Below, one piece after another: positions 1-11,904 of a DNA stretch of 64,000 bases. A program made the position numbers and the translations under genes. The notes beneath the pieces were generated by a model. It was not told the origin of the DNA. It saw only the letters and a list, made by a program, of their open reading frames with translations, and searched no databases. Position 1 is the first letter of the stretch. The number at the start of each line of letters is the position of its first letter. The DNA comes from Siphonodentalium dalli (taxonomy: Eukaryota; Mollusca; Scaphopoda; Gadilida; Siphonodentaliidae): assembly GCA_032622095.1 (NCBI GenBank), contig CP136061.1, positions 202,548,244 through 202,612,243 of the forward strand. The letters run 5' to 3'.

Positions 1-2910
1 CAGCAGGTCCTATCAGGTACCAGCATCATAACAATTCAGTAGGACCCACCAGGTACCAGCATCATAGTAATTCAGTAGGACCCACCAGCATCATAACAAT
101 TCAGTAGGACCCACCAGGTACCAGCATCATAGCAATTCAGCAGGTCCCATCAGGCACCAGCGTCATAGCAATTCAGTAGGACCCACGAGGTGCCAGCATC
201 ATAGCAATTCAGTAGGACCCACCAGGTACCAGCATCATAGCAATTCAGCAGGTCCCAGCAGTCACCAACATCATAGCAATTCAGTAGGACCAACCAGGCA
301 CCAGGATCAAAGCAATTCAGTAGGACCGACCAGGCATGAGGATCAAAGCAATTCAGTAGGACCCACCAGGCATCAGCATCATAGCACTTCAGCAGGTCCC
401 AGCAGTCACCAGCATCATAGCAATTCAGTAGGACCAACCAAGTACCAGCATCATAGCAATTCAGTAGGACCCACCTGGCATCAGCATCATAGCAATTCAG
501 TAGGACCCACCAGCATCATAGCAAATCAGCAGGACCCACCAGGCACCAGCATCATAGCAATTCAGTAGAACCCACCAGGCACCAGCATCATAGCAATTCA
601 GTAGGACCCACCAGGCATGAGGATCAAAGCAATTCAGTAGGACCAACCAAGTACCAGCATCATAGCAACTCAGTAGGACCCACCAGCATCATAGCAACTC
701 AGTAGGACCCACCAGGCATGAGGATCAAAGCAATTCAGTAGGACCCATCAGGCATGAGGATCAAAGCAATTCAGTAGGACCCACCAGGCATCAGCATCAT
801 AGCAATTCAGTAGGACCCACCAGCATCATAGCAAATCAGCAGGACCCACCAGGCACCAGCATCATAGCACTTCAGCAGGTCCCAGTAGTCACCAGCATCA
901 TAGCAATTCAGTAGAACCCACCAGGTAGCAGCATCATAGCAATTCAGTAGGACCAACCAGGTACCAGCGTCATAGCAATGCAGTAGGACCCATCAGACAC
1001 CAGAATCATAGCAATTCAGTAGGACCAACCAGGCACCAGCATCATAGGAATTCAGTAGGTCCTACCAGATACCAGCATCAAATCAATTCAGTAGGACCCA
1101 CCAGGCACCAGCACCATAGCAATTCAGCAGGTCCCATCAGGCACCAGCATCATAGTAATTCAGTAGGACCCACCAGCATCATAACAATTCAGTAGGACCC
1201 GCCAGGTACCAGCATCATAGCAATTCAGCAGGTCCCATCAGCCACCAGCGTCATAGCAATTCAGTAGGACCCACGAGGTGCCAGCATCATATAACAATTC
1301 AGTAGGACTCACCAGGTACCAGCATCATAGCAATTAAGTAGTACCCACCAGGCACCAGGATCAAAGCATTTCAGTAGGACCCACCAGGCATGAGGATCAA
1401 AGCAATTCAGTAGGACCCACCAGGCATCAGCATCATAGCAATTCAGTAGGACCCACCAGCATCATAGAAAATCAGCAGGACCCACCAGGTACCAGCATCA
1501 TAGCAATTCAGCAGGTCCCAGCAGAACCCACCAGGTAGCAGCATCATAGCAACTCAGTAGGACCAACCAGGTACCAGCATCATAGCAATTCAGTAGGACC
1601 CATCAGACACCAGAATCATAGCAATTCAGTAGGACCAACCAGGCACCAGCATCATGGCAATTCAGTAGGTCCCACCAGATACTAGCATCAAAGCAATTCA
1701 GTAGGACCCACCAGGCACCAGCACCATAGCAATTCAGCAGGTCCCATCAGGCACCAGCATCATAGCAAATCAGCAGGACCCACCAGGCACCAGCACCATA
1801 GCAATTCAGCAGGTCCCATCAGGCACCAGCATCATAGCAAATCAGCAGGACCCGCCAGGCACCAGCATCATAGCAATTCAGTAGGACCCACCAGGCACCA
1901 GCATCATAGCAATTCAGTAGGACCCAATAGGCACCAGCACCATAGCAATTCAGTAGGACCCACCAGCATCATAGCAATTCAGTAGGACCCACCAGGCATC
2001 AGCATAATAGCAATTCAGTAGGACCCAATAGGCACCAGCACAATAGCAATTCAGTAGGACAGCATAATAGCAATTCAGTAGGACCCACCATCATCATAGC
2101 AATTCAGTAGGACCCACCATCAGCATAGCAATTCAGTAGGACACACCAGGCGTCAGCATCATAGCAATTCAGTAGGACCTACCAGCATCATAGCAATTCA
2201 GTAGGACCCACCAGGCACCAGGATCATAGCAATTCAGTAGGACCCACCAGGTACCAGCATCATAGTAATTCAGTAGGACCCACCAGGTACCAGCATCATA
2301 GCAATTCTGCAGGTCCCATCAGGTACCAGCATCATAGCAATTCAGTAAGACCCACCAGGCACCAGCATCATAGCAATTCAGCAGGACCCACCAGCATCAT
2401 AGCAATTCAGTAGGACCCACCAGCATCATAGCAATTCAGTAGGACCCACCAGGCACCAGCATAATAGCAATTCAGTAGGACCCAATAGGCACCAGCACCA
2501 TAGCAATTCAGTAGGACCCACCAGCATCATAGCAATTCAGTATGACCCACCAGGCACCAGCATAATAGCAATTCAGTAGGACCCAATAGGCACCAGCACA
2601 ATAGCAATTCAGTAGGACAGCATAATAGCAATCCAGTAGGACCCACCATCATCATAGCAATTCAGTAAGACCCACCATCATCATAGCAATTCAGTAGGAC
2701 ACACCAGGCGCCAGCATCATAGCAATTCAGTAGGACCTACCAGCATCATAGCAATTCAGTAGGACCCACCAGGCACCAGGATCATTGCAATTCAGTAGGA
2801 CCCACCAGGTACCAGCATCATAGCAATTATGCAGGTCCCATCAGGTACCAGCATCATAGCAATTCAGTAAGACCCACCAGGCACCAGCATCATAGCAATT
2901 CAGCAGGACC
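1..2910. repeat. 36-base minisatellite, about 80 units
   Basis: The whole stretch is built from one 36-base unit containing CAGTAGGACCCACCAGG, then a YACCAGCATCATAGCAATT part. Many units lack an internal ten bases (the AGGYACCAGC part), giving 26-base variants, and some read GGATCAAAG instead of CATCATAG. 36 is a multiple of three, so the minus strand keeps a 12-residue periodic frame open between 437 and 150; I regard this as a by-product. The array starts before the window and ends near 2910, about 55 bases from a minus-strand splice donor, so it probably lies in an intron of the gene whose exon is at 2969-3267. Confidence 0.97.
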
Positions 2911-2968
2911 ACTTGACCATGGGTGAGCTCTGCTTGAGTCCAAAAAAAACCCACAAACTAAAACTCAC

Positions 2969-3267
2969 CTTTGTTCTTCAGAAAAACGTCTCTTCACCCC
3001 ACTTTTCTTCCTCGTCAACTCCGAGGGCCTCCTTGATACATTGCCTTCCGGTTCAGCGGGGAAACCAACCGGACCCCGACCTATCTTTGGACCAGATGTT
3101 GCGGCAGGGAATCCGACAGAAGTTCTGTCTTTCTTGCTGGATTTCTGCCTCATGTTGGCAGCCTTGAACTTCCCGGCAACTGATTCAGTCGTCACATTTT
3201 TATCCTTCCGGGTACCATCCTGAAACGCTTCTGCCGCCAGTTGAACAACCCATTTTTTATACATCAC
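2969..3267 (-). CDS. Probable coding exon, basic protein, weak histone-fold resemblance
   Basis: An open minus-strand frame runs from an ATG at 3267 and is cut by a strong splice donor (AAAG then GTGAGT, minus strand, positions 2968-2963). The in-frame stop at 2965-2967 lies inside that donor, as expected for an internal or first exon. The first ~37 residues (YKKWVVQLAAEAF, then KDKNVTTESVA) have the spacing of the second half of a histone fold such as CHRAC1, POLE4 or CENP-W. The remainder is a Lys/Arg/Ser-rich tail with two GFPA motifs. The frame stays open upstream for about 36 bases beyond the ATG to a stop, with only a poor acceptor (GTAAG, minus strand), so the true 5' end is uncertain. 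Local GC is higher than in the neighbours. The family call is speculative; that it is an exon is more likely than not. Confidence 0.38.
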
Positions 3268-3790
3268 GCAAACGGAGTGCGTGTATATTATGAAGCCTTA
3301 CCGGTGCACAGATTTCAATTATAATTCAACTCATTATATATATCCGAAACTATATTTATCCACACGGACCATATCCGGACGTATACTATGACATCAGGTA
3401 CACGCACATGTATAATATCACATAAACCCTGTATATTTCCTATTATAACGATGTCAACTTATGGAGATGGTATACATGCAAGCGGCAAACTACATCCGCA
3501 CCCTGTCCAGCGAACTTGAATTGGACAAACACGAGTCGGAAGTAGATGACAACATCAGAATGCAAAATATAATATAAAACTTTAAATGTATAAACAGGTA
3601 AATACTATCTTGACAAGTCCACATGTATGTCCCACACATACAAGGGAATACAATGAGCGCATGTGAATACAGTGCCATTCGCTATTCATTCATTGTTGTC
3701 AACATTGGGTCGGGTGCTTTTCTGCTACTAATCTGAAGATCAATAGCCACCATGTTCTATTTTTATTAACGGGAAATCTCCCCGGGATAC
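3268..3790. other. Unassigned AT-rich sequence
   Basis: No convincing frame, RNA gene or repeat was seen. Short frames on both strands lack recognisable motifs. If the minus-strand exon at 2969-3267 has an upstream exon or promoter, it should lie here or further right. Confidence 0.5.
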
Positions 3791-3794
3791 TTTT

Positions 3795-4760
3795 GATCGA
3801 TCAGATCGATCTCTGTATATACCGATCCCAGCTACCGGGTGCAACACAATCAGATCTTTACAGAACATTTGTTTTATAAATTATGCTTATATATTATTTG
3901 GAATTGATTTGCTCTTTTGTTGATATACATGGGCAAGTAAGTACTTTGTATCAAATGTATATCGGTGGTTTGCCTCGCCCCAGAATGACATCGTGTTTGG
4001 TATTGTCGACTGTATTGGCGAAATTATATAATGAGACTCCTGTCAGGTATATGCGAACAGGAACAGGGAAGTGGCTAGATTGTCATGGTTGACTTGAAAC
4101 ATATATTTTTTTTGCAGATTATTTGCAGATCGATCTCTGTATACCGACAGATACCGAGTGCAACACAATGAGTCCTTAACCCTTTACCCAACAAACCGGC
4201 CAAAACCGGCCAAATAAAGCTTCAACAGCCTAAATTATCTTCGGTCTGCCTCAATAGAACCATACAAATATGGATATCATTGGAACCGGCTCATTGACCA
4301 CATTGTGATGGTTACAGTTATGCCCTGTGCCAATGCATTCTCTTATATATGCGAGTCGACCATAGGTCGCCTCGCATATATAAGAGAATGCATTGGCCTA
4401 AAAAACATCTTTTTTTAACACTTTTTACTATTTTTTCTTACATTCTTTAACAATTTTATAATTTTTAATGTGTTAAGCCAATGCATTCTCTTATATATGC
4501 GAGGCGACCTATGGTCGACTCGCATATATAAGAGAATGCATTGGCACAGGGCCGTTCTGTTGGGTAAAGGGTTAATACAGAACATTTGTTTTATAAATTT
4601 GTACTTATTTATTATTTGGAATTTACTTGCTCTGTTGTGGATATACTATGGGGAAGTAAGTCCTTTGTAACAAACGTAAATCGGTGTATTGCCCGATTGT
4701 CCCAGAGTGACATTGTTATTGATACTGTATTGGCGAAGTTAAAGGTACTCAATCCGATTC
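3795..4760 (+). repeat. Tandem duplication of a ~230-base block, second copy carrying an insertion
   Basis: The first copy (about 3795-4020) and the second (about 4118-4178 plus 4572-4745) share the order: GATCGATCTCTGTATA, ACCGAGTGCAACACAAT, TACAGAACATTTGTTTTATA, TTATTTGGAATT, GGGAAGTAAGT, then a CCCAGARTGACAT stretch. The second copy is interrupted by the 392-base element at 4180-4571. The first copy reads straight through the same site, so it is a natural empty-site comparison. Confidence 0.8.
4180..4571 (+). mobile_element. 392-base TTAA-flanked non-autonomous element, copy 1 (piggyBac-like)
   Basis: The ends are CCCTTTACCCAACA and TGTTGGGTAAAGGG, flanked by TTAA at 4176-4179 and 4572-4575. 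Inside are two near-perfect 69-base palindromes (4329-4397 and 4477-4545) with stem CCAATGCATTCTCTTATATA. Their loops are reverse complements of each other, so the core is an inverted repeat of hairpins around an AT-rich spacer. There is no coding capacity. TTAA duplication and CCC termini fit piggyBac-type transposition, but the superfamily is inferred. Full-length copies of exactly the same size lie at 30138-30529 and 39828-40219 in the opposite orientation. Confidence 0.85.
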
Positions 4761-4990
4761 GATGGTCCCCGTAACATCAGATTCCAACAACAACAAAACA
4801 TGCTAACCACAGTCAACTATAGTATAAAATTGCTCAAAACCTGTTATTTATCAACATTTTGTTCAACGGAATTTTTCCAGTTTGTCAAATATCTGACACA
4901 AAAAAGCCACTTGATTTGAGAGTTATCCATCTTCGTCTGCAATTTGGCCCGAGAACGTCTTCTCGTCGACTGCTTACTGGCCACTAAAAT
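4745..4990 (+). repeat. Dispersed repeat, inverted relative to 27690-28536
   Basis: Bases from ACTCAATCCGATTCGATGG to the CTTCTCGTCGACTG stretch reappear in reverse complement around 27690-27870 and 28480-28536. The other copy is split by a poly-G element. No coding signal was seen. Confidence 0.75.
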
Positions 4991-5514
4991 AATCGGTGTA
5001 ATTAGACTACACTGGTATAGTCTATATTGGTATTTTAGTAATTTTCCCCAGGGGCCTGTGACTTTAAGGATACTATTGGCAATGCCTTTTTGTGATTTTA
5101 GGGTACATGGTGCTGTGCCTTCTAGGGCTTATTGCTATATGGGTTCTGGCTGATTTGGTAGCTAACATTTGATTGAGTTTCTGTGATTGTTTGTTCGTTT
5201 CAACTAATGTCAGAGCAGGGTTTTGTGCAAAGGGGTATTTTCATCATATATGTTATGCAAGACTAGTGTTGTCAGCTACTCTGGAAGGCAGCTGCATATA
5301 ATACATATCAATAATAGAGAACTGGTGGCTGGTCGGGCCGTCGGGGGAGTTGGTCCATATAGGTGGGGATGCAGTAGTTTACTAAACTGCTTATAGTTCA
5401 TATATACTAAAGCAATTTTCACGCCTTCCTTGTGAACATATTTTTGTTTTCAATCCAGTTATCTAAACGCTTAGTTGCTACAGTATATTACTGGATTGGG
5501 TCATGGTTCGCATC
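4991..5514. other. Unassigned sequence
   Basis: No repeat partner, frame or RNA gene was recognised in this stretch. Confidence 0.4.
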
Positions 5515-7846
5515 AGTTAAACTGAGTTTTGGAGATTCTTCTGAACTGCTCCAGATAAAGTGCTGAACGGGATTTTGAATTGCTGAACTGGGGTGGGCGT
5601 CGACCAAATCGTGTTTTATTCCTGTATTTCCTTACCATCGATAAAAAGTCATTTGCACAACATATTCCAGTCTGTATTCGTTAAAAATCAGTTAAACTGA
5701 GTTTTTCGAGATTCTGCTGAACTGCTCCAGATAAAGTGCTGACCGGGATTTTGAGCTGCTGAACTGGGGTAAAGGTCGGTCAAATAGTGTTTTCTTCCTG
5801 TATTTCCTGATGGACCATCGATAAAAAGTCATTTGCACAACATATACTCGACTATCCTCGTTAAAAATCAGTTAAACTGCGTTCGGGGAATCTGCCGAAC
5901 TGTTCGGTATGAACTGCTGAACGGGATTTTGAACTGCTGAACTGGGGTGTAGGTAGGCCAAATCGTGTTTTATTCCTGTATTTCCATATTGACCATCGAA
6001 AAAGTAATTTGCATCAACTAAACCCGAATATCTTCGTTAAAAAACAGTTAAGATGGAGATGCGCGTTTTGCATAAATACAGCCAAATATGGCAAGACATT
6101 TTCAACAATGTATTTCTCTGGATCTATCTGGCGAAAAATCTTGAATTTCACATATCATCATCTTCATTGTATGTAGAATCTGGGCAGTTATTAAGAGACA
6201 ACAAAAACAATGGATTTTAATACATTTGAGAGGTTGAAAATATTATTTTCTTTGTTGTCCCTTTAGGTACCAAGAACTGCTAGAATAATTAAAAATTTCA
6301 CACAAAACTCCAATCATCATACAGCTTATTGTCTTGGCTCTATGAGAGGAGGCTTCATTTGTATCATAATTTGGAGTTAGATTTTTAATTGCATAATATA
6401 GTGTCATACCCCCATATATTATAATGAAGAATAAAGCAGTCAAAAATATTCCAGCCCAATGAAAAATTATGTTGATATGCAGTGTGGTCCACTCAAGCAG
6501 GGAGCAATCAACAGAAGTTAGGCCACGGTGTTAAGAGATATGGTGGTCAGCTTTAACTTGGTTATGAAGCCATGACCCAGAACTCACCACAGCCCAATTT
6601 TTCATTGAACAACATGAATGACATGAAAATTCTCAAATATTAAAAATTATTTGTGGGTAGTTGTCTTTCTACGTGAAAATAATCATAAAATTTCATAAAT
6701 CAAGTAAAACGAAGTCTCCTCTCATGATCTTCAGATATGACATCACGGATACATGGACTGCACTTTTGAAACAAATCTAATTTACAGAAGTTCTTGGTAC
6801 CTAAAAACAGTGAAATTTTAAATATTTTCCATGCCATAAAAGTGAAGTAAATGAGTTTGTAATAACCATATGTTTTTAAATATGGTTCTTAAATATTGTA
6901 TCACAATAACCACTTGTACCACATTTCACAAATAAATTCCTTACAGATTTTGAGAAAATCTATTTAGAAATACCCGGAAATTTTGGCCAAACGTGCATCT
7001 GACCCTTAAACTGAGTTTTGGAAATTCTGCTGAACTGCTCCAGATAAAGTGCTGAACGGGATTTTGAACTGCTGAACTGGGGTGGACGTCTGCCAAATCG
7101 TGTTTTATTCCTGTATTTCCTTATTGACCATCGATAAAAAGTAATTTGCACAACATATTCCAGTCTATATTCATTAAAAATCGGTTAAACTGAGTTTTGG
7201 AGATTCTGCTTAACAGCTCCAGATAAAGTGCTGAACGGGATTTTGAACTGCTGAACTGGGGTGAAGGTCGGTCAAATCGTGTTTTCTTCCTGAATTTCCT
7301 GATGGACCATCGATAAAAAGTCATTTGCACAACATAATTATACCCTCGTTTAACTAACCTCGTTAAAACCGACTATCCTCGTTAAAAAAAAACTGCGTTC
7401 GGGGAATCTGCTGAACTGCTCGACATGAACTGCTGAACGGGATTTTGAACTGCTGAACTGGGGTGAAGGTCGGTCAAATCGTGTTTTCTTCCTGAATTTC
7501 CTGATGGACCATCGATAAAAAGTCATTTGCACAACATAATTATACCCTCGTTTAACTAACCTCGTTAAAACCGACTATCCTCGTTAAAAAAAACTGCGTT
7601 CGGGGAATCTGCTGAACTGCTCGACATGAACTGCTGAACGGGATTTTGAACTGCTGAACTGGGGTGGACGTCAGCCAAATGGTTTTCTAGCCATGTACCT
7701 GGTTATGGCCCATTAATATACAAATCATTTGCACAACCTAAACTCTGCTAACTTCGTTACAATTGAGTTAAACTGCGTTCGCGATAATCTGCTGAACTGC
7801 AGCCGCCGTACTGCTGAACGGGATTTTGAACTGCTGAACGGGCATG
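5515..7846 (+). repeat. Tandem array of ~178-200-base units, split by an insertion
   Basis: Eight units share GTTAAACTGAGTTTTGGAGA, a CTGAACTGCTCCAGATAAAG stretch, then GCTGAACGGGATTTTGAA. Three units lie at about 5515-6051 and five at about 7006-7846; the gap is the 954-base insertion. Later units diverge (GTTCGGGGAATCTGC in place of TTTTGGAGATTCTGC). The minus strand of each unit happens to be open for about 50 residues (RWSIRKFRKKTRF), which I treat as accidental. Confidence 0.9.
6052..7005. mobile_element. 954-base insertion at TTAA with imperfect terminal inverted repeats
   Basis: TTAA flanks both sides (6048-6051 and 7006-7009). Neighbouring array units read CAGTTAAACTGAG without interruption, so the empty site is visible and the TTAA is duplicated. 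The ends match imperfectly as inverted repeats: AGATGCGCGTTTTGC at the left and the complement of AGATGCACGTTTGGC at the right. A second inverted pair, TTTAGGTACCAAGAACT, occurs at about 6263-6279 and 6787-6803. No transposase frame is visible. It is a non-autonomous TTAA-specific element of a family different from the 392-base one. Confidence 0.78.
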
Positions 7847-8414
7847 GCGGGTGGTCAAAATGTGTCCCCTTCCTGCATTGGCATATCACACTTTAGACCG
7901 TGAGCTACCATATGCCCCCCCCCCCCCCCCCACCCCCTGTGCGGATTTTTGCCGACTATGTTTTTCCGATAGATCGAGGGATGTATTTCACACATTTTTC
8001 TGCTTGTTTGCCACTCGGGCGTGGGGGCTTTTTCAATTTATAGCGATTTTCAACAAACTACTGTGATTTTTTGCGATAAAATCCTTATTGGGGGTAGGGA
8101 AAATATTTATCTCAAATTTAATACTAAAACTATATGTATCTTTTCGAACTCAGTTTTATTCGAACTGTATATAATAAGTGTCTACGCCGATAACGTTACA
8201 TGGGCACCTGACTCGATATTTTTCTTAAAGTGACACCGATTATATTATTTTTTATTTATTTTGAAAAGTACAGTGTGTGAACTTACGCATGCCTAACGTA
8301 ATTAAACTATGAACATTACCGATGTTTTCATGATTTTCTACGAGAACATAGGCCAGGGCAGTTTTATATAACATTCCACGAGCACATGTATGTATATAGG
8401 TAGTCAATGGTCAC
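7847..8414. other. Unassigned sequence with a poly-C tract
   Basis: There is a poly-C run near 7915-7931. A 71-residue plus frame runs through it but shows no motif. Otherwise AT-rich and featureless. Confidence 0.4.
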
Positions 8415-9632
8415 ATGATTCGAGGCCATTGAATCCAAGATGGCCGCCAATATTGATTATCTGACCTGGCAAATTTTAATTCGCAATCACTCAGGGAGTT
8501 TATGAGGTATTAAGTCGTACGATATGTCGTTCCATTTACAATTGAGTACTCCTTATTTATATGTATGAATAAGTTTAATTGATTCAAAATGGCCACCGGA
8601 GTGGAAAATATGACGTTTTTTCACTAATATCTTCTATATCAGTGTCTACTGTTTGGAACTGGTTGAGGATTGTGACCTTACTTTTATATTCTTATATTAA
8701 GTTATCATTGGGGTAATGAAAAAAGCAATTATTGGGTTCCTAGCCCCTTATGATCCCTCAAAATTTTGATTTTACAGAACGAGGTATAAAATTTCACCAA
8801 AAAATCATAACTGGGTTTCTAGACATATATCAGCAAGTATTGAGCAGAACTGTGGAGTGTAAGTGTGGCATACCATTACCCATCGATATTCCAACTCATA
8901 GGAACAAAAGTTGTTACTTTGACTTTAAAATGGCGACCAAAATGGCCGCCAAAATATGATAAATGGTAGATATTGCCCCAGTGTGCCCTGCAATCACTTA
9001 CAAGTTGTGGTTGATGAATTCAATTAGATATTCTGCCTTCTATACATTGAAAACTAATATACTTGATGAACTTTGGTTAATTGTTACTATTTTAACAAAG
9101 ACATTACTGGGGAATATTGGATTTTACAGTTTTACTCTCACAAACTTGACATAAATATCGGCAAAAAATCTCTTCTCAGGTTTGAACAGTTTTTTTTCAA
9201 GTAAAATGTAACTATCTTAGTTTCGAAAGGTGTTTATTGTTTTGATATATTTTTAATTTGTCACACTAAGGTGTTTAATGACCAAATTACTCAAGATGGC
9301 TTCCAAAATGGCAAATAAATTGGATAAAAAGTTGATTTTCACATATATCCGGAACATAATGCTCTGATGTTCTGAAAAGGTAGCAAAGTGTGACTCGCTT
9401 GGTTATTATACATGTTAGTTAATCGACTGACAACTAAATATTATATTCTGGTTGTCACAGTATATTATGAGTCATGACCATTTCAGTTTAAAGTAAGCAG
9501 TGTGGAATTGTGTGAAAACATCTTTTGTGATTCTGGCCATGTTTTTTAAAAGAAATTGGTAGAACTTTGAAACGGAACTGAGATGGACCATAATATGTGG
9601 CTACTCTAGCCCATTAGCATAAAAAGTTATCA
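8415..9632 (+). repeat. Left arm of a ~4.5-kb inverted repeat
   Basis: This ~1.2-kb arm returns in reverse complement at about 11905-12945. Anchors are TTGAATCCAAGATGGCC at the outer end, CCCAGTGTGCCCTGCAATC in the middle and TTTGAAACGGAACTGAGATG at the inner end. It holds several CAAGATGGC / AAAATGGCC motifs. No conserved protein was recognised; short frames in both arms share residues but contain stops and gaps. Confidence 0.88.
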
Positions 9633-9770
9633 ACTGTGGTCAGGAAAGTCGTTAAGCATTTCCTCCATTGTGTATAAACACCACCAAGAGAGAGGACCCT
9701 CTAACGTGACCTCTCTGTCGATTAACATATCATTGAGTTATTGTGGAAAGCGATAGCCAACCAAGATACA

Positions 9771-11885
9771 CATGCAAAACCCACCAGTAACATACAGTCA
9801 CTCCATATATAAATAAACACCACACAGCTGACAATATAGTCGCTCGCTGTTTAAACATAAACCTCACCCATCACCGTTCAGCAATACTTGTGAAAACCTA
9901 TGCACATCACACATGACCATACACCTACCAGTAACAATACAGGTACACCAGGTATACGTCCAACACTTGACATATGACCATATCGTCACAATATACATAT
10001 TCACCACATGCATGATCATACAGTCAATCACTGTATACCTATTGACATCACCATTGGCCATACAGTTACTACATGTGTACCTATTCCCCATGCCCATGGC
10101 CAAATAGCCACTCAATATATGCATATACACTCCACCATGACCATAGAGTCACTCCAGGTATACATATGCACCTTACCAATGGACATATAATCACTCGCTT
10201 ATACACATATCCCTCATCCTTTGTATAAATATGCACCCCACCAATGATCATAAAATCACTCGCTTTATACACATACCCCTCACCCATGACAATACCACAT
10301 TTGTATACCCATACACCCCACCCATGACTATAGAGTCATCCAGGTACCATATAGATACTGTATACATACATATTCACCACATTCATGATCATTCATGATC
10401 ATCGAGTCAATCATTCCCCACACCATGGCCAAATACAAATAGCCACTCAATATATGCATATACACTCCACCCATGACCATAGAGTCACTCCAGGTATACA
10501 TATGCACTTCACCAATGGTCATATAATCACTCTCTTTTTACACATACCCAATATCCAGGTATACATATGCACATCACCAATGGTCATATAATCGCTCGTT
10601 TTATACACATACCCATCACCATAACAATACCATATTTGTGTATACCCATACAGCCATGAGTCAACATATATAGATACACCATGTATACCTATTCACCACG
10701 TTCAGGATCATAGAGTCCCTACTGGTGCACCTATTCACCACGCCATTGGCCATACGGTCACTCCCTGTCAATCTAATCGCCACGCCATTGCGAAATAGCC
10801 ACTCTCAAGATAAACATATACACCCCACGCATTACTATAGAGTCACTCCAGGTATGCACATCACCAATAGCCATATAGCCACACAAGCTATACACATATC
10901 CCTCACCCACGACTATACAGCTACACGTGAGTATACCCATACACAACACATGACCATACGGCTATGACTCACCATACTAGTACATGCACACGAGGTATAA
11001 TCCTACAGCTGACCATCACCACATAGTCATTCCACGTATACCTATTCACCACATTGGTGATCACACAGTCACTCCTTGTACACATATTCATCTCACCAAT
11101 GGCCACATATTGCTCCCTGAATATATATTCGACATACGCGTGGCCATACATCCATTCGATATATACATATACACCCCACACATGACCATTGAGTCATTTC
11201 AGGTGTACATATGCACACCACCAATGACCCTACGGTCCGTCCAAATGTACCAATACTAAGCACACACGGCCAATCATACCGTCCAGACTTGTATATACTC
11301 CCCACACTTGACAATTCAGCCACTCGCTGTACAACCATACACGCCACCCATGATCATACAGCTACTCCCTGTATACCTATACACCCACCAATGACAATGT
11401 ACATCTACGACATATATAACTATACATCCCATCCATTACCATAAGGGCACTCCATATATACCCACACGCTCGCCCAGGCATGATAATACATGACCGTACT
11501 GCCATTCCTTGTACACCTATACACATTACGCATAGCTATTCAACTACTCCCTATTTATCCATATACCCCACCCATGATCACACAGACAACACATGTATAC
11601 ATGTGCAAACACCTGTGACAATACAGCAACCCAATGTACACATGTACATCCCACCATGACCATACAGTCACTCCATATATATAATCAACACAGAGATAAC
11701 CATATAGCTACTTATATCCACACACCATACCATTGTCCATACAGCCACATCGTGTATACCCGTACATCCACACATAACCGTACAACCGTACAGTCACTCC
11801 CTGTAAACATATTCATCTCACAAATGACCATACAGCCACCACTTGTATGCCTATACATCTCACAATGGACACCCCACTCATGATG
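9771..11885 (+). repeat. ~40-base minisatellite between the inverted arms
   Basis: Degenerate units of roughly 38-42 bases read approximately CCATGACCATAGAGTCACTC, then a TATACATATACACCCCA part. Units are more diverged than those at 1-2910. All open frames here on both strands are periodic and repeat-derived. The array sits centrally between the two arms. Confidence 0.92.
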
Positions 11886-11904
11886 CTTGACCCCCCTCTT
11901 GTAT

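Noticed and set aside
150-437. 95-residue minus-strand frame with a 12-residue repeat
   Set aside because: It is the translation of the 36-base minisatellite; neighbouring units break it and no start context supports it.
1-2910. CRISPR-like array
   Set aside because: Units are contiguous without unique spacers, and the setting is an animal genome.
9864-11883. Many overlapping frames on both strands
   Set aside because: All follow the ~40-base tandem period and exist on both strands at once.
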